Shown: positions 1 through 10,754, counted from the stretch's first letter. The stretch is DNA of 64,000 nt from Pseudomonas cavernicola (GCF_003596405.1 NZ_QYUR01000008.1:248001-312000), one strand, 5' to 3'. The notes: generated from the sequence alone by a model not told the origin. Made by a program: numbers and translations.

Positions 1-379
1 GCATCTGTTGATCATCGGCATCAATCCGTGGAGCAGCTGGGGCTTGCGCCACGTGTTCGCTCGCGATGCCTTGCGTGAGGCGCGTTGTATTGCGCCAACG
101 CGGGTCAGTGACTGGTTGCACCTGCTCGGCTTTGCGCTGGAGAAACGCCGCTTCGGGTGCTATCGTCCGCCGCTTGCTTCGAGTGCCTGGCAATCGCGTC
201 TGGGCCGTCTGGAGACTTGGGGCTGTGCCTGGCAAACGCCTTGCGCGGGCTTCTATCTATTGGTGGCGCGTAAGCTGGTGATCGGTTTGCGGCCACTGCG
301 TCAGGCCCAGCGAGTGCCTATGGGCAATCTGGTGCCAATGCCGGTGGCCAAGGTCAGCCGGCGTGATTCTGAAAAGTGA
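1..379 (+). CDS. Class I SAM-dependent methyltransferase, C-terminal part
   Basis: The frame is open from the first base of the window (codons CAT CTG TTG) to TGA at 377-379, so the gene is cut by the window edge and about 125 C-terminal residues are visible. The tail contains INPWSSWGLRH and a hydrophobic FYLLVARK strand typical of the last strands of small Rossmann methyltransferases. I infer the product mainly from context: in Pseudomonas the gene directly upstream of rnhA is usually annotated as a methyltransferase. No catalytic motif lies in the visible part. The rnhA start follows 19 bp later, so the genes are probably co-transcribed. Confidence 0.6.
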   Translation, partial: HLLIIGINPWSSWGLRHVFARDALREARCIAPTRVSDWLHLLGFALEKRRFGCYRPPLASSAWQSRLGRLETWGCAWQTPCAGFYLLVARKLVIGLRPLRQAQRVPMGNLVPMPVAKVSRRDSEK

Positions 380-398
380 CACCTGAGCAGTAGAACTA

Positions 399-851
399 AT
401 GAGCGAACAGATCGAGATTTTCACCGACGGCGCCTGTAAAGGTAATCCCGGTCCTGGTGGCTGGGGTGCGTTGCTGGTTTTCAAGGGCGTGGAAAAAGAA
501 TTGTGGGGCGGTGAAGCCGATACCACCAACAACCGTATGGAGCTGACCGCGGCCATCCGCGCCCTGGCAGAGCTCAAACGCCCGTGCGATGTGCGTTTGG
601 TCACCGACTCCGAATATGTGATGAAGGGCATGCAGGAGTGGCTGCCGAACTGGAAGAAGCGCGGCTGGAAAACTGCGGCCAAGCAACCGGTGAAGAACGC
701 CGACCTTTGGCAACAACTGGATGAGCAGGTCAACCGCCACCAGGTGACTTGGCAATGGGTCCGCGGGCATACCGGTCACCCAGGTAACGAGCGGGCTGAT
801 CAGTTGGCTAATCGTGGCGTAGAGGAAGCGAGGAGCTTAAAGCATGCGTAG
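399..851 (+). CDS. rnhA: Ribonuclease HI
   Basis: RNase HI degrades the RNA strand of RNA-DNA hybrids, such as R-loops and Okazaki primers, in the cytoplasm. The 150-residue length fits the family. The catalytic residues are all in place: D10 in [16 protein letters not shown]48 in [10 protein letters not shown]70 in VTDSEYV, the flexible-loop H124 in [13 protein letters not shown] and D134. The gene overlaps the start of dnaQ by 8 bp, so translation is probably coupled. The rnhA-dnaQ pairing is a common gammaproteobacterial arrangement and supports a shared replication role. Confidence 0.97.
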   Translation: MSEQIEIFTDGACKGNPGPGGWGALLVFKGVEKELWGGEADTTNNRMELTAAIRALAELKRPCDVRLVTDSEYVMKGMQEWLPNWKKRGWKTAAKQPVKNADLWQQLDEQVNRHQVTWQWVRGHTGHPGNERADQLANRGVEEARSLKHA

Positions 852-1590
852 TGTCGTACTCGATACCGAAACCACTGGCATGCCGGTCACCGATGGCCAC
901 CGGATCATTGAGATCGGTTGCGTCGAGTTGATCGGCCGGCGCCTGACCGGGCGGCATTTCCATGTGTATTTGCAGCCGGATCGGGAAAGTGATGAGGGTG
1001 CCATCGCCGTGCACGGCATCACCAATGAGTTTCTCGCCGACAAGCCGCGTTTTCGTGAAGTGGCGGAAGAGTTCTTTGAATTCATCAAAGACGCGCAGCT
1101 GATCATCCATAACGCGGCGTTCGACATCGGCTTCATCAACAACGAATTTGCCTTGCTCGGCCAGCAGGATCGCGCCGACATCACCGAGCATTGCTCAGTG
1201 CTCGACACCCTGCTGATGGCGCGCGAACGCCATCCGGGGCAGCGCAACAATCTCGATGCCTTGTGCAAGCGCTACGGGGTCGACAACTCCGGGCGAGAGC
1301 TGCACGGCGCTTTGCTCGACGCCGAGATTCTCGCTGACGTCTACCTGAGCATGACGGGTGGACAGACCAGCCTGTCGCTGGCGGGCAATGCTTCGGACGG
1401 CGATGGCGCCAGCGGCGGTAGCCAGGCCAGTGAAATTCGCCGTTTACCGGAGGATCGTCCGCGTACGCGGGTGATCCGCGCCAGTGCTGAAGAGTTGGCT
1501 GCGCATGCCGCACGGCTGGCGATTATCGAAAAGGCCGCCGGCGCTCCGCCGCTTTGGGTGCAGATGGAACAGCCGAAAATCGAAGCTTAG
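844..1590 (+). CDS. dnaQ: DNA polymerase III epsilon subunit (3'-5' proofreading exonuclease)
   Basis: Epsilon removes misincorporated nucleotides within the Pol III core, bound to alpha and theta. The protein has 248 residues. It carries the DEDDh exonuclease set: D7 and E9 in [10 protein letters not shown]94 in NAAFDIGF, H154 in [10 protein letters not shown] and D159. After about residue 180 the sequence becomes low in secondary structure (glycine/serine rich) before a short C-terminal helix, matching the flexible linker and alpha-binding tail of the family. The ATG at 844 lies inside rnhA, consistent with coupled translation. The gene is followed by 132 bp before ldcA. Confidence 0.97.
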   Translation: MRSVVLDTETTGMPVTDGHRIIEIGCVELIGRRLTGRHFHVYLQPDRESDEGAIAVHGITNEFLADKPRFREVAEEFFEFIKDAQLIIHNAAFDIGFINNEFALLGQQDRADITEHCSVLDTLLMARERHPGQRNNLDALCKRYGVDNSGRELHGALLDAEILADVYLSMTGGQTSLSLAGNASDGDGASGGSQASEIRRLPEDRPRTRVIRASAEELAAHAARLAIIEKAAGAPPLWVQMEQPKIEA

Positions 1591-1722
1591 GCTGGTGTCG
1601 ACTTACCGGCGTGGGATCTTTTCGTACAGCGTGAAGCAGTGGGGGGTTACGTCCAATCGGGCGAGCCTCTAACCTGAGGGCATAGGCGGGCGAGGTTCCG
1701 CCACCTTCAGGACGCCACAGCG

Positions 1723-3972
1723 ATGTATAAAGACCTAAAATTCCCCGTCCTTATCGTTCACCGTGACATCAAGGCCGACACCGTGGCCGGCGAGCGGGTG
1801 CGCGAGATTGCTCGCGAGCTGGAGCTGGAAGGTTTCACCATTATCTCCACCGGCAGTTCTGCCGAAGGGCGCATAGTCGCCTCGACCCACCATGGTCTGG
1901 CCTGCATCCTGGTCGCTGCCGAAGGTGCGGGCGAGAACCAACGCCTGCTGCACGATGTGATCGAGCTGATCCGGGTGGCGCGGGTCCGTGCGCCGCAACT
2001 GCCGATCTTCGCTCTGGGCGAGCAGGTGACCATCGAGAATGCGCCGGCTGAAGCCATGGCCGATCTCAATCAATTGCGCGGGCTGCTCTATCTGTTCGAA
2101 GACACCGTACCTTTCCTCGCCCGCCAGGTGGCCCGCGCGGCGCGCAATTACCTGGATGGCCTGTTGCCGCCGTTCTTCAAGGCGCTGGTGCAGCACACGG
2201 CAGAGTCCAACTACTCCTGGCACACCCCAGGCCACGGCGGCGGTGTGGCGTATCGCAAGAGTCCGGTGGGGCAGGCGTTCCACCAGTTTTTCGGCGAGAA
2301 CACCTTGCGCTCGGATCTCTCGGTGTCGGTGCCGGAACTCGGCTCGCTGCTCGATCACACCGGCCCCCTGGCGGAAGCTGAAACCCGCGCGGCGCGTAAC
2401 TTTGGCGCTGACCACACCTACTTCGTGATCAACGGCACCTCGACGGCGAACAAGATCGTCTGGCATTCGATGGTCGGGCGTGACGATTTGGTGCTGGTAG
2501 ATCGCAACTGCCACAAGTCGATTCTGCACTCGATCATCATGACCGGCGCGATCCCGCTCTATCTGAGCCCGGAGCGTAACGAGCTGGGCATCATCGGGCC
2601 GATTCCGCTGAGCGAATTCACCCGCGAGTCGATCCAAGCCAAGATCGACGCCAGCCCGCTGGCCAAGGGGCGAGCGCCGAAGGTCAAGTTGGCGGTCGTG
2701 ACTAACTCGACCTACGACGGCCTTTGCTACAACGCCGAGCTGATCAAGCAGACCCTCGGCGACAGCGTCGAGGTGCTGCATTTCGATGAGGCTTGGTACG
2801 CCTACGCCGCCTTCCATGAGTTCTACGCCGGTCGCTATGGCATGGGCACCTCACGTGAGGAAAACGGTCCCTTGGTGTTTAGCACCCACTCGACCCACAA
2901 GCTGCTCGCCGCCTTCAGCCAGGCATCGATGATCCATGTGCAAGACGGCGGCGCACGGCAGCTGGATCGCGATCGCTTCAATGAAGCCTTCATGATGCAC
3001 ATTTCAACCTCGCCGCAGTACGGCATCATCGCCTCGCTGGATGTGGCTTCGGCGATGATGGAGGGGCCGGCAGGGCGTTCGCTGATCCAGGAAACGTTCG
3101 ACGAAGCGCTGAGCTTTCGCCGCGCGCTGGCCAATCTGCGGCAGAACCTCACGGCGGACGATTGGTGGTTCACCATCTGGCAGCCGCCGTTGGCTGAAGG
3201 CGTCGATCATGTGGCCACCGGTGACTGGCTGCTCGAGCCGCAAGCCGATTGGCATGGCTTCGGGGATGTGGCAGATGACTACGTGCTACTCGATCCGATC
3301 AAAGTCACCTTGGTTATGCCAGGCCTGACCGCCGGCGGGGCGCTCGGTGAGCGCGGTATTCCGGCAGCGGTGGTCAGCAAGTTCCTCTGGGAGCGTGGGC
3401 TGGTGGTGGAAAAGACCGGTCTGTATTCCTTCCTGGTGCTGTTCTCCATGGGCATAACCAAGGGTAAATGGAGCACGCTGCTCACGGAGTTGCTGGAGTT
3501 CAAGCGGCATTACGATGCCAATGTGCTCTTGGTGGATGCTTTGCCTTCCATTGCCAAGGCCGATGCGCGCTACAGCGGCATGGGCCTGCGCGATCTGTGC
3601 GACGCGCTGCATGCGTGCTACCGCGACAACGCTACCGCTAAGGCGCTGAAGCGCATGTATACCGTGCTGCCGGAAATCGCCATGAAACCGGCGGACGCCT
3701 ATAACCAACTGGTACGCGGTGAAGTCGAAGCGGTGCCGATCGACCAGTTGCAAGGGCGGATTGCCGCGGTGATGTTGGTGCCTTATCCGCCGGGTATTCC
3801 GCTGATCATGCCGGGCGAACGCTTTACCCAGACGACGCGCTCGATCATCGATTATCTGAAGTTCGCGCGGACGTTCGACTGCAGCTTCCCGGGCTTCGTA
3901 GCCGACGTGCACGGCCTGCAACATCAAGACAGTCCGAACGGGCGCAGCTATACAGTGGATTGCATCCTGTAG
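1723..3972 (+). CDS. ldcA: PLP-dependent Lys/Orn/Arg decarboxylase, probably lysine decarboxylase
   Basis: This is a fold-type I decarboxylase (prokaryotic Orn/Lys/Arg family) that would convert a basic amino acid to its diamine and CO2. It has an N-terminal response-regulator-like wing domain (about 1-130), a PLP domain with HTPGHGGG and the PLP lysine K393 in STHSTHKLL, and a C-terminal domain. The 749 residues match the lysine decarboxylase LdcA of P. aeruginosa, where the gene also follows dnaQ and precedes nhaB. Substrate cannot be read from the motif alone. The stop codon TAG lies inside the left arm of a REP element. The convergent neighbour nhaB ends in the other arm. Confidence 0.88.
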   Translation: MYKDLKFPVLIVHRDIKADTVAGERVREIARELELEGFTIISTGSSAEGRIVASTHHGLACILVAAEGAGENQRLLHDVIELIRVARVRAPQLPIFALGEQVTIENAPAEAMADLNQLRGLLYLFEDTVPFLARQVARAARNYLDGLLPPFFKALVQHTAESNYSWHTPGHGGGVAYRKSPVGQAFHQFFGENTLRSDLSVSVPELGSLLDHTGPLAEAETRAARNFGADHTYFVINGTSTANKIVWHSMVGRDDLVLVDRNCHKSILHSIIMTGAIPLYLSPERNELGIIGPIPLSEFTRESIQAKIDASPLAKGRAPKVKLAVVTNSTYDGLCYNAELIKQTLGDSVEVLHFDEAWYAYAAFHEFYAGRYGMGTSREENGPLVFSTHSTHKLLAAFSQASMIHVQDGGARQLDRDRFNEAFMMHISTSPQYGIIASLDVASAMMEGPAGRSLIQETFDEALSFRRALANLRQNLTADDWWFTIWQPPLAEGVDHVATGDWLLEPQADWHGFGDVADDYVLLDPIKVTLVMPGLTAGGALGERGIPAAVVSKFLWERGLVVEKTGLYSFLVLFSMGITKGKWSTLLTELLEFKRHYDANVLLVDALPSIAKADARYSGMGLRDLCDALHACYRDNATAKALKRMYTVLPEIAMKPADAYNQLVRGEVEAVPIDQLQGRIAAVMLVPYPPGIPLIMPGERFTQTTRSIIDYLKFARTFDCSFPGFVADVHGLQHQDSPNGRSYTVDCIL

Positions 3973-4037
3973 GAGCGGATTTATCCGCGAACAAGAGCGA
4001 TTCGGTGCTGCCCCATCGCGAATAAATTCGCTCCTAC
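3969..4037. repeat. REP pair (two inverted REP arms) between convergent genes
   Basis: The left arm GTAGGAGCGGATTTATCCGC and the right arm GCGAATAAATTCGCTCCTAC are inverted copies of the classic Pseudomonas GTAGGAGCGG REP consensus, separated by about 27 bp. The outer TAG of each arm serves as the stop codon of the flanking gene: ldcA at 3970-3972 and, on the other strand, nhaB at 4034-4036. The element may also act as a bidirectional transcription barrier. Confidence 0.9.
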
Positions 4038-5536
4038 AGCCAGTGGCTAACGGCCCACCAGCCAAGCAGGCTCATGACGATGGTGTAAGGCAGCGCCATC
4101 CACACCATGCGCCCGTAAGACAAACGCACCAGAGGTGCGATCGACGAGGTCAGCAGGAAGAGGAAGGCTGCCTGACCATTCGGTGTGGCCACACTCGGCA
4201 GGTTGGTGCCGGTGTTGATCGCGACGCTCAGCACCTCGAAGTGCTCACGGCTCATCTTGCCGGCCAGGAACGCCTGCTTCACTTCGGTGATATAGATAGT
4301 GGCCACGAAGACGTTGTCGCTGATCGCCGAAAGCAGTCCGTTGGCGATAAACAACATGCCCGGTTGCTGCTCTGCCGGTAGTGCCAGCACTGCGAGAATG
4401 ATCGGGGTGAACAGCTGTTGCTGGTGAATCACCGCCACTACCGCGAAAAACACCACCAACAGGGCGGTAAAGGGTAGGGCGTCCTGGAACGCTCTGCCGA
4501 TCTGGTGTTCATCGGTGATTCCGCTAAAGGCGGTAATCAACACGATGACCAGCAGACCAATGAGGCCAACCTCGGCCACATGAAAAGCCAGGCAGAGAAT
4601 CAGGATCAGTGCCGCCAACCCCTGCACGATCAGCGCGGCTCGATTGGCGCTGGTGCGGCGTGCAGCATCTTCCTCGGCATAGTCGGTCAGCACCTTGCGT
4701 ACACTGATCGGTAGCAGGGCGCCGTAGCCGAACCAGGAGAGTTTTTCCAGCAGTACACAGGTCAGCAGTCCGGCGGCGAGTACCGGCATGGAGACTGGCG
4801 CGACTTCACGGAAGAAGGTCACGAAGTTCCAGCCGACTTCATGGCCGATCAGCAGGTTTTGCGGCTCGCCGACCAAGGTGCAAACCCCACCCAGCGCCGT
4901 GCCGACCGCGCCGTGCATCAACAGGCTGCACAGAAACGCGCGGAATTGCTCCAGATCCTCGCGATGCAACTCGACCACGTCTTGATCGGAGCTGTAACTC
5001 ACCTCGTCGCGCGGGCTCTTGCCTGAGGCCACGCGGTGATAAACCGAGAAGAAGCCGACACTGACGCTGATAATCACCGCGATGACGGTCAGGGCATCGA
5101 GAAAGGCGGAGAGAAAAGCCGACAGCAGACAAAACAACAGCGCCAGCACCGGCTTGGAGCGCACCCCGAGCAGCAGGCGAGAGAATGCCAGCAGTAGCAG
5201 GTCTTTCATGAAATAGATGCCCGCGACCATGAACATCAACAGCAGGATCACCGGGAAGTTGTGCACCAACTCCTTATAAAGTGCCTCTGGACTGGCCAGG
5301 TCGAGCAGCAGGGCTTCCAACACCAGCAAGCCGCCAGGCTGTAGTGGATAGCACTTGAGCGCCATGCCCAGGGTGAAGATGAATTCGCCGACCAGTAGCC
5401 AGCCGGCAACGGCGGGGCCGAGACTCCACAGCGCCAGTGGGTTGATGATCAAAAAAAACACAATGCACTGCTTATACCAATGCGGTGAGTGGCCTAGGAA
5501 GTTCTGCCGGAAGGCGGAGGCTATCGACTTGGACAT
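4034..5536 (-). CDS. nhaB: Na+/H+ antiporter NhaB
   Basis: NhaB exports Na+ in exchange for protons across the inner membrane and supports pH and salt homeostasis. The 500-residue protein has about a dozen hydrophobic helices. Family blocks are visible, including the start [18 protein letters not shown], a central [13 protein letters not shown] segment, [12 protein letters not shown] and the late [13 protein letters not shown] helix. Length equals that of characterised NhaB proteins. It is transcribed convergently with ldcA and diverges from the crotonase gene, leaving about 220 bp of shared promoter space. No regulator is adjacent. Confidence 0.95.
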   Translation of the reverse strand: MSKSIASAFRQNFLGHSPHWYKQCIVFFLIINPLALWSLGPAVAGWLLVGEFIFTLGMALKCYPLQPGGLLVLEALLLDLASPEALYKELVHNFPVILLLMFMVAGIYFMKDLLLLAFSRLLLGVRSKPVLALLFCLLSAFLSAFLDALTVIAVIISVSVGFFSVYHRVASGKSPRDEVSYSSDQDVVELHREDLEQFRAFLCSLLMHGAVGTALGGVCTLVGEPQNLLIGHEVGWNFVTFFREVAPVSMPVLAAGLLTCVLLEKLSWFGYGALLPISVRKVLTDYAEEDAARRTSANRAALIVQGLAALILILCLAFHVAEVGLIGLLVIVLITAFSGITDEHQIGRAFQDALPFTALLVVFFAVVAVIHQQQLFTPIILAVLALPAEQQPGMLFIANGLLSAISDNVFVATIYITEVKQAFLAGKMSREHFEVLSVAINTGTNLPSVATPNGQAAFLFLLTSSIAPLVRLSYGRMVWMALPYTIVMSLLGWWAVSHWL

Positions 5537-5756
5537 CGACTGATCCTTGTACGGATGTGAGTGCGGATTGCTGGCGAGACTCTAAAAAGATCAATAGTTT
5601 AACTCGGTTACTCAAAAGTGTTTTGAAGTCTGGCAGCGTGTTCTGCGTCACAGAGGCCAGCATCGACATTTATGGCACGCTTGTTATAGTTGGGCGGTTT
5701 TATCCCTAACAATATTTCTATGCGCGTCCGCGCCGCCTGTGCCGAGGATGACTGTC

Positions 5757-6569
5757 GTGTCCGACTACAAAGCTTTTCGTGTCGAGTTGGCAGATAAGAT
5801 CGCCCATGTGGTGATCAATCGCCCGGAAAAGATCAACGCCATGAACGCCGACTTCTGGACGGAGATCATCGAGATCTTCCGCTGGATCGATGTGACCGAC
5901 GAAGTTCGGGTGGTGGTGTTGTCGGGGGCCGGCAAGCATTTCTCCTCCGGTATCGACCTGATGCTGTTGGCTCAGGCTGGTAGTCAGCTGGGTAAAGACT
6001 TCGGTCGTAACGCAGAAGCGCTGCGGCGCAAAATCCTCGAGTTGCAGGCCTCTTTCAATGCCGTGGATGCCTGCCGCAAACCCGTACTTGCGGCTATTCA
6101 AGGTTATTGCCTGGGTGGCGCCATCGACCTGATTTCGGCGTGCGACATGCGCTATGCGACGGTTGATGCGCAATTCTCGATCAAAGAAATCGACATGGGG
6201 ATGGCTGCCGACGTCGGCACCCTACAGCGCCTGCCGCGGATCATTGGCGACGGCATGATGCGTGAACTGGCCTTTACCGGCCGCACCATCGGCGGTGAAG
6301 AGGCGCGCAGCATTGGCTTGGTCAATCGCACCTTTACCGATCACATGGCACTCCTCGACGGAGTGTTTGCAATCGCCCACGAGATTGCTGGCAAGTCACC
6401 GATCGCCATCCGTGGCACCAAAAAGATGATTGGCTACATGCGCGACCACCGGGTCGACGATGGCCTGGAGTACATCGCGACCTGGAACGCCGCGATGCTG
6501 CAATCCGCTGATTTGCGTGTGGCAATGGCCGCGCATATGAGCAAGCAAAAGCCGGAATTCGCCGACTGA
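5757..6569 (+). CDS. Enoyl-CoA hydratase/isomerase family protein (crotonase)
   Basis: The fold is that of crotonases, which stabilise acyl-CoA enolates, as in beta-oxidation. The two oxyanion-hole segments are visible: SGAGKHFSSGIDL and AIQGYCLGGAIDL. The typical GTLQRLPRIIG and AFTGRTIGGEEA blocks follow. I place the start at GTG 5757, giving 270 residues beginning VSDYKAFRVEL, because GAGG at 5744-5747 is spaced 9 bp from it. In-frame GTG 5739 and ATG 5748 lie too near or upstream of that site. The conserved acidic residue in the second active-site loop (IDMGMAAD) resembles dienoyl-CoA isomerases, so isomerase activity is plausible. Confidence 0.9.
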   Translation: MSDYKAFRVELADKIAHVVINRPEKINAMNADFWTEIIEIFRWIDVTDEVRVVVLSGAGKHFSSGIDLMLLAQAGSQLGKDFGRNAEALRRKILELQASFNAVDACRKPVLAAIQGYCLGGAIDLISACDMRYATVDAQFSIKEIDMGMAADVGTLQRLPRIIGDGMMRELAFTGRTIGGEEARSIGLVNRTFTDHMALLDGVFAIAHEIAGKSPIAIRGTKKMIGYMRDHRVDDGLEYIATWNAAMLQSADLRVAMAAHMSKQKPEFAD

Positions 6570-6619
6570 TGCAGTACCTGCAACTGTTTTCATCATCGGC
6601 GCGGGAGGCGCACTAGGTC

Positions 6620-8299
6620 ATGGTTTCTGGAGCCACGTCCCTTAGTCTGGTGCGCGACGAGTTGTTCGCCACCATGGAAGAAGCCGAGCTGAGCCTCGAG
6701 CAGTTCATTGCCGAGCGGCACAACGGCAGCTTTTTGCAGCAGGCCGTCGAATACCTGCAGCAAGTGCGTGGCACGCTCAATTTGATTGAGCTGGCCGGTG
6801 CCGAGTTACTGGCGCAGGAAGTGCTGCAACAAGCGACAGACATTCCTGCCGGCGCGGGTGAAGAACGTGATGTGCAGCTGTCGGCGTTAAGCAATGCGCT
6901 GCATGTGCTGCGCCGCTATCTGGAAAACGTCGAAATCCATCGCCAAGAGTTGCCAGAGTTGCTGCTGCCGGCGATCAACGATCTGCGTCAGGCCGGCGCA
7001 CAACCAGCCTTGCCGGAGAGTTTTTTCTTCAGCGCGCGGCTCGACCAGGTGCGCCCGCAAGCTGCCGCTCAGACCCTCGATGCTGCGGCGCAAACCGTAG
7101 AGGCTCGGCGTCTGCGGCATATGTATCAAGTCGGTTTGCTCGGCTTCATTCGTGAGCAAAATCCGCAGGCCAGCCTGAAGCTCATGGGGCGCGCCATGAG
7201 CCGTCTGGATAACCTGTTTGCCGGCGAAGCCCGTGGCCGCCTGTGCTGGATTGGCGCCGCCGCGCTGGAAGCGCAGGTCGATGGCCAGTTGCTGCCGCGC
7301 AAGTCGCGCAAGCAGCTGTTTGCGCGGATTGATCGCGAGCTCAAACTACTGCTTGGCAATGCTCAGTACGACGCGCCGCGCAGTCTGCTCAAGGAGCTGC
7401 TTTATCTAGTGGCGCTGGCCGATAGCCGCGGCCCGCTGGCGACTCAGATGTGCGAGATATTCGGGCTTACGGCGTTGCCGTTCACCGATCAGTTACTGGA
7501 AGAGGAATACCAGCGTCTGGCTGGTCCGGGCCGGTCGGTGATGCGTTCGCTGTCTTCGGCGATTCGTGAGGAGCTGGCCAGTGTCAAAGACCTGCTCGAC
7601 CTGATTGAACGCGGCACCGCGGACAGTGAACGACTGAGTAATTTACATACGCTCCTGGGCAAACTGGCGAAGACACTCAGCATGGTCGGTTTGAACTCCG
7701 CAGGCGCGACTCTTAGCAGCCAACTGCATGTGGTCGCCGGCTGGGACGAAGCTACCCCGGCCCAACCGCAAATGCTGCACAAACTGGCTGATTCGGTGCT
7801 CTATGTGGAAAGCATGGTCGCCAGCCTGGAACGCGGCGAGCGGCGTGACAGCCGTCCACTGGAGGTACAGCCGGGAGAAGAGGCGACTTCCTTTGCCCAG
7901 CACCAGTTGTCTGAGGCGCGCATTGTGGTGGTTGATGAGGCTCAGGCTGGCCTGGCTTTGGCCAAACGGGCGATCACCTCGTACCTCGAATCGAATGGCG
8001 ACAAGCTGCACTTGGCCAATGTCCCGTTCAGTCTGCAGGCAGTGCGCGGCGGGCTGTGGTTCCTTAATCAGGAGCGCGCGGCATTCCTGGTCGGCGCCTG
8101 TGGCGAATACATCCAGAAGCAGATGCTCGAAACTCCACAGATGCCGTCCGAGCAAATGTTGGAAACCCTGGCTGATGCCCTGACTAGCCTGGAATACTAC
8201 CTGGAGGGTGGTGCGGTGTTGCGTCCGGAAACCAGTCCCAGCGTATTGGATCTTGCTGCCGATAGCGTGCGCGCTTTGGGTCTGCCGGTGGCGGCCTGA
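6620..8299 (+). CDS. fimL: FimL, ChpA-like scaffold for type IV pilus signalling
   Basis: FimL in P. aeruginosa is a non-catalytic relative of the N-terminus of the chemotaxis kinase ChpA/PilL. It promotes cAMP synthesis through FimV/CyaB and is needed for twitching and type III secretion. This 559-residue, mostly helical protein has no HATPase or receiver domain, and lies between the crotonase and nudC genes exactly as fimL does in P. aeruginosa. Helical HPt-like bundles are suggested by the regular leucine spacing, with [11 protein letters not shown] and [14 protein letters not shown] as family-like segments. GGAGG lies about 13 bp upstream of ATG 6620. The stop overlaps nudC (TGATG). Confidence 0.85.
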   Translation: MVSGATSLSLVRDELFATMEEAELSLEQFIAERHNGSFLQQAVEYLQQVRGTLNLIELAGAELLAQEVLQQATDIPAGAGEERDVQLSALSNALHVLRRYLENVEIHRQELPELLLPAINDLRQAGAQPALPESFFFSARLDQVRPQAAAQTLDAAAQTVEARRLRHMYQVGLLGFIREQNPQASLKLMGRAMSRLDNLFAGEARGRLCWIGAAALEAQVDGQLLPRKSRKQLFARIDRELKLLLGNAQYDAPRSLLKELLYLVALADSRGPLATQMCEIFGLTALPFTDQLLEEEYQRLAGPGRSVMRSLSSAIREELASVKDLLDLIERGTADSERLSNLHTLLGKLAKTLSMVGLNSAGATLSSQLHVVAGWDEATPAQPQMLHKLADSVLYVESMVASLERGERRDSRPLEVQPGEEATSFAQHQLSEARIVVVDEAQAGLALAKRAITSYLESNGDKLHLANVPFSLQAVRGGLWFLNQERAAFLVGACGEYIQKQMLETPQMPSEQMLETLADALTSLEYYLEGGAVLRPETSPSVLDLAADSVRALGLPVAA

Positions 8300-9129
8300 T
8301 GAGTCGGCGCTGGCAGCCTGCGGTACTCGACACCGATCAAACCGGGGGTTGGGCAGTGGCGCATTATCGGCAGAACTTTTTAGCGGACAGTAACGGTGTT
8401 TTGTTCCCTAGAGATTGGCTCAAGCGCCAGGACCTGCCGATTAGCGATGAGCATGGCCTTGGCTATTTCGATGGCGATCCGATCTATCTGCTCGATCTTG
8501 AGCAGGCAGCGGAAGTTTCCGGTTGTGCCTGGCAAGGGTTGCGTCAGTTCATGCTGCAGGCAGATTACGACACTTTCAGACTACTTGGATTTGCCGCCCA
8601 GGTCGCAACCTGGGCTGATCAGTACCGTTTCTGCGGCAGTTGCGGTGCTCGCATGCAGCGCTCGGCGACTGAACGGGCGATGTACTGCCCGAACTGCGAG
8701 CAGCAGCATTACCCGCGTCTCTCGCCGAGCATGATCGTGCTGGTGACGCGCGGAGATGAGATTCTGTTGGCGCGTTCTCCACGTTATGTCCCAGGCATGT
8801 ACAGCACCCTGGCTGGCTTCGTCGAACCTGGGGAGTCGGTCGAGCACTGCGTAGCACGCGAGGTTCGCGAGGAAGTCGGGCTGGAAATTCAGAATCTGCG
8901 TTATCTGGGCAGCCAGGGCTGGCCGTTTCCACACTCGCTGATGCTGGGCTACCACGCGGAATATGCTAGTGGCGAGATCGTCATGCAGCCCGACGAGATC
9001 GAGGATGCGCGCTGGTTTGCGCTGGATAATTTGCCGCCACTACCGGCAGCACGCTCGATTGCGCGTTATCTGATCGACCTGTATGTGGCGCGCCGGCTAG
9101 GCCATACCGAACCAGTGCTGCCAGGCTAG
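8299..9129 (+). CDS. nudC: NADH pyrophosphatase (Nudix hydrolase; RNA NAD-decapping)
   Basis: NudC hydrolyses NAD(H) to NMN(H) and AMP and removes NAD caps from RNA 5' ends. The 276-residue protein has a zinc ribbon with C112, C115, C130 and C133 (FCGSCG...[12 protein letters not shown]). It has a complete Nudix box at 173-195 (GFVEPGE, then REVREEVG) and the NudC hallmark SQGWPFP, usually SQPWPFP. Its ATG overlaps the fimL stop by one base, suggesting translational coupling. Its 3' end overlaps the convergent TauE-family gene by about 33 bp. Confidence 0.95.
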   Translation: MSRRWQPAVLDTDQTGGWAVAHYRQNFLADSNGVLFPRDWLKRQDLPISDEHGLGYFDGDPIYLLDLEQAAEVSGCAWQGLRQFMLQADYDTFRLLGFAAQVATWADQYRFCGSCGARMQRSATERAMYCPNCEQQHYPRLSPSMIVLVTRGDEILLARSPRYVPGMYSTLAGFVEPGESVEHCVAREVREEVGLEIQNLRYLGSQGWPFPHSLMLGYHAEYASGEIVMQPDEIEDARWFALDNLPPLPAARSIARYLIDLYVARRLGHTEPVLPG

Positions 9130-9882
9130 CCGCGCAGTCAACGCCAATACCACCAGAATGAATACCGGGCGGATAAACTTCGCCCCGCCCTTGATGGCTG
9201 TGTGAGCACCGAGAAATGCTCCGGCCATCAAGGCGATCCCCATGCTGATACCCAGCAACCAGGCAACCTGCCCTGAGACGATAAATACCGCCAGCGCCGC
9301 GGCATTGCTGACGAAGTTCATGCTGCGCGCTACGCCGCTGGCGCGCAGTAAATCGAGTGGGTAGAGCAGCAAGCTGCTGACCGTCCAAAAGGCGCCCGTG
9401 CCGGGCCCTGCAACACCATCGTAAAAACCCAGGCCCAGACCTTGTGGCCACTGACGAGCTGTGGCGATGGGCGCATCCGGATTTAGAGGGGCGGCTGGCA
9501 TACGACTGAACAGCAGATAAAGCCCACAAGCGAAGACCACGGCCGGCAGCATCTGATTCAGCCAGGCGGCGGGCAGCCAATGGGCTAAACAGGCGCCGAG
9601 CAGGGCGCCAATCGCGGTACTGATCAGCGCGTTACGCCATTGCCGGGGAGCGAACAACTTGCGGCGGTAGAAGGTGTAGCTGGCGGTGGCCGAGCCGAAG
9701 GTGGCGCACAGCTTGTTGGTGCCGAGTACCAGATGCGGTGGCAGTCCGGCGGTGAGTAGTGCTGGAATGGTCAGTAGGCCGCCACCGCCGGCAATGGCGT
9801 CGATAAAACCTGCTAAAAAAGCCACCACGGCGAGAATGGCCAAGGTGGCGGGGTCAACCACGAGCTCGAAAGGAAAGGGCAT
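9097..9882 (-). CDS. TauE/SafE-family sulfite/anion exporter-like permease
   Basis: This 261-residue integral membrane protein has about eight hydrophobic helices. It contains the two family repeats: an N-terminal half with [18 protein letters not shown] and [19 protein letters not shown], and a C-terminal half with [15 protein letters not shown] and [17 protein letters not shown]. Members of the family move sulfite or sulfoacetate or organosulfonates, but the substrate here is unknown and no sulfur gene is adjacent. Its 3' end overlaps nudC on the opposite strand. Confidence 0.9.
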   Translation of the reverse strand: MPFPFELVVDPATLAILAVVAFLAGFIDAIAGGGGLLTIPALLTAGLPPHLVLGTNKLCATFGSATASYTFYRRKLFAPRQWRNALISTAIGALLGACLAHWLPAAWLNQMLPAVVFACGLYLLFSRMPAAPLNPDAPIATARQWPQGLGLGFYDGVAGPGTGAFWTVSSLLLYPLDLLRASGVARSMNFVSNAAALAVFIVSGQVAWLLGISMGIALMAGAFLGAHTAIKGGAKFIRPVFILVVLALTARLAWQHWFGMA

Positions 9883-9981
9883 AAAAAGTCGACTAGTGTC
9901 CGATTGTGCAGCGAGCTGGCTGTTCGGCTGCGGGGTTGCTACGCATAATGCCGGCTATTGTAGGCGGAAGGAATTGGGCTT

Positions 9982-10632
9982 ATGCAGTATGACGGTTTGG
10001 CTTGGGGCATAGCGCTGCTGGCATTGCTTGCCGTGTTGATCGCTGCGCGCATCCTGTTCAATCGGCATTGGTTTCTCGGTTGGCTGCGCGGTACCTTTGG
10101 CTTGGCTTTTCTGGCGTTAGCGGGGTTGGTCGGGCTGGTTGCCTATGATCTGCTCAGTTACACACCGCTGGCCGAAGGCAAGCCGCTGGTGACCCTGAGC
10201 TTTCAGGCGGACGGCCCGCAACGCTACCGTGTGAACCTGCTGGAGGGCGCAGATGAGCGCACGGTGTCCCTGGAAGGTGATCTCTGGCAGCTGGATGCGC
10301 GGATGTTTCAATGGAAAGGCTTGGCGGCGCTGATCGGTTTGCAGCCGGGCTATCGCCTGGAAAAACTGTCCGGCCGTTTCCTCGCTATCGAACAACAGGT
10401 GCTGGCCCAGCATGCGCAGGCGACCTTGGCGCAAAGCCTGTATGGCGTCGACCTCTGGCGCTGGCTGCGATTGGGGCAGCACGATCTCTTCCTGTTCAAC
10501 CCGCAGGCATTGCGGGTGACTTACCTGCCGATGGCGGATGGTGCTGTGTATGCGGTCAGCCTGTCGCCGACGGGCTTGCTGGCGCAGCCGCTGAATCAGG
10601 CGGCGGATCAGGCGTTGAAAGACTGGCAATAG
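9982..10632 (+). CDS. Conserved membrane-anchored hypothetical protein
   Basis: This 216-residue protein has two or three N-terminal hydrophobic segments (about 5-25 and 33-60) followed by a soluble domain of about 150 residues that begins LVTLSFQADGPQRYRVNLL. The soluble part is probably periplasmic. Pseudomonas homologues are often labelled multidrug transporter, but I see no transporter fold: there is too little membrane span and no pump motif. It is a lone gene ending before a strong terminator at 10724. Confidence 0.7.
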   Translation: MQYDGLAWGIALLALLAVLIAARILFNRHWFLGWLRGTFGLAFLALAGLVGLVAYDLLSYTPLAEGKPLVTLSFQADGPQRYRVNLLEGADERTVSLEGDLWQLDARMFQWKGLAALIGLQPGYRLEKLSGRFLAIEQQVLAQHAQATLAQSLYGVDLWRWLRLGQHDLFLFNPQALRVTYLPMADGAVYAVSLSPTGLLAQPLNQAADQALKDWQ

Positions 10633-10723
10633 GCAGATGGATTTTGCTCGTCGAATAAAATACAGGCACTTCACGGAGCTCCGGTGTTAATCCCTCACGT
10701 CCCTCGGTCATCCGTGAACGAAT

Positions 10724-10754
10724 AAAAAAGCCCCGTCTAGTGCGGGGCTTTTTT
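10724..10754. terminator. Rho-independent terminator
   Basis: The hairpin AAAAAAGCCCCG - TCTAGTG - CGGGGCTTTTTT is flanked by A and T tracts, so it can work in both directions. It separates the plus-strand membrane-protein gene from the minus-strand dioxygenase gene. Confidence 0.93.

Noticed and set aside
1735..2817. A 360-codon minus-strand frame
   Set aside because: Antisense of ldcA, composition typical of GC-driven shadow frames.
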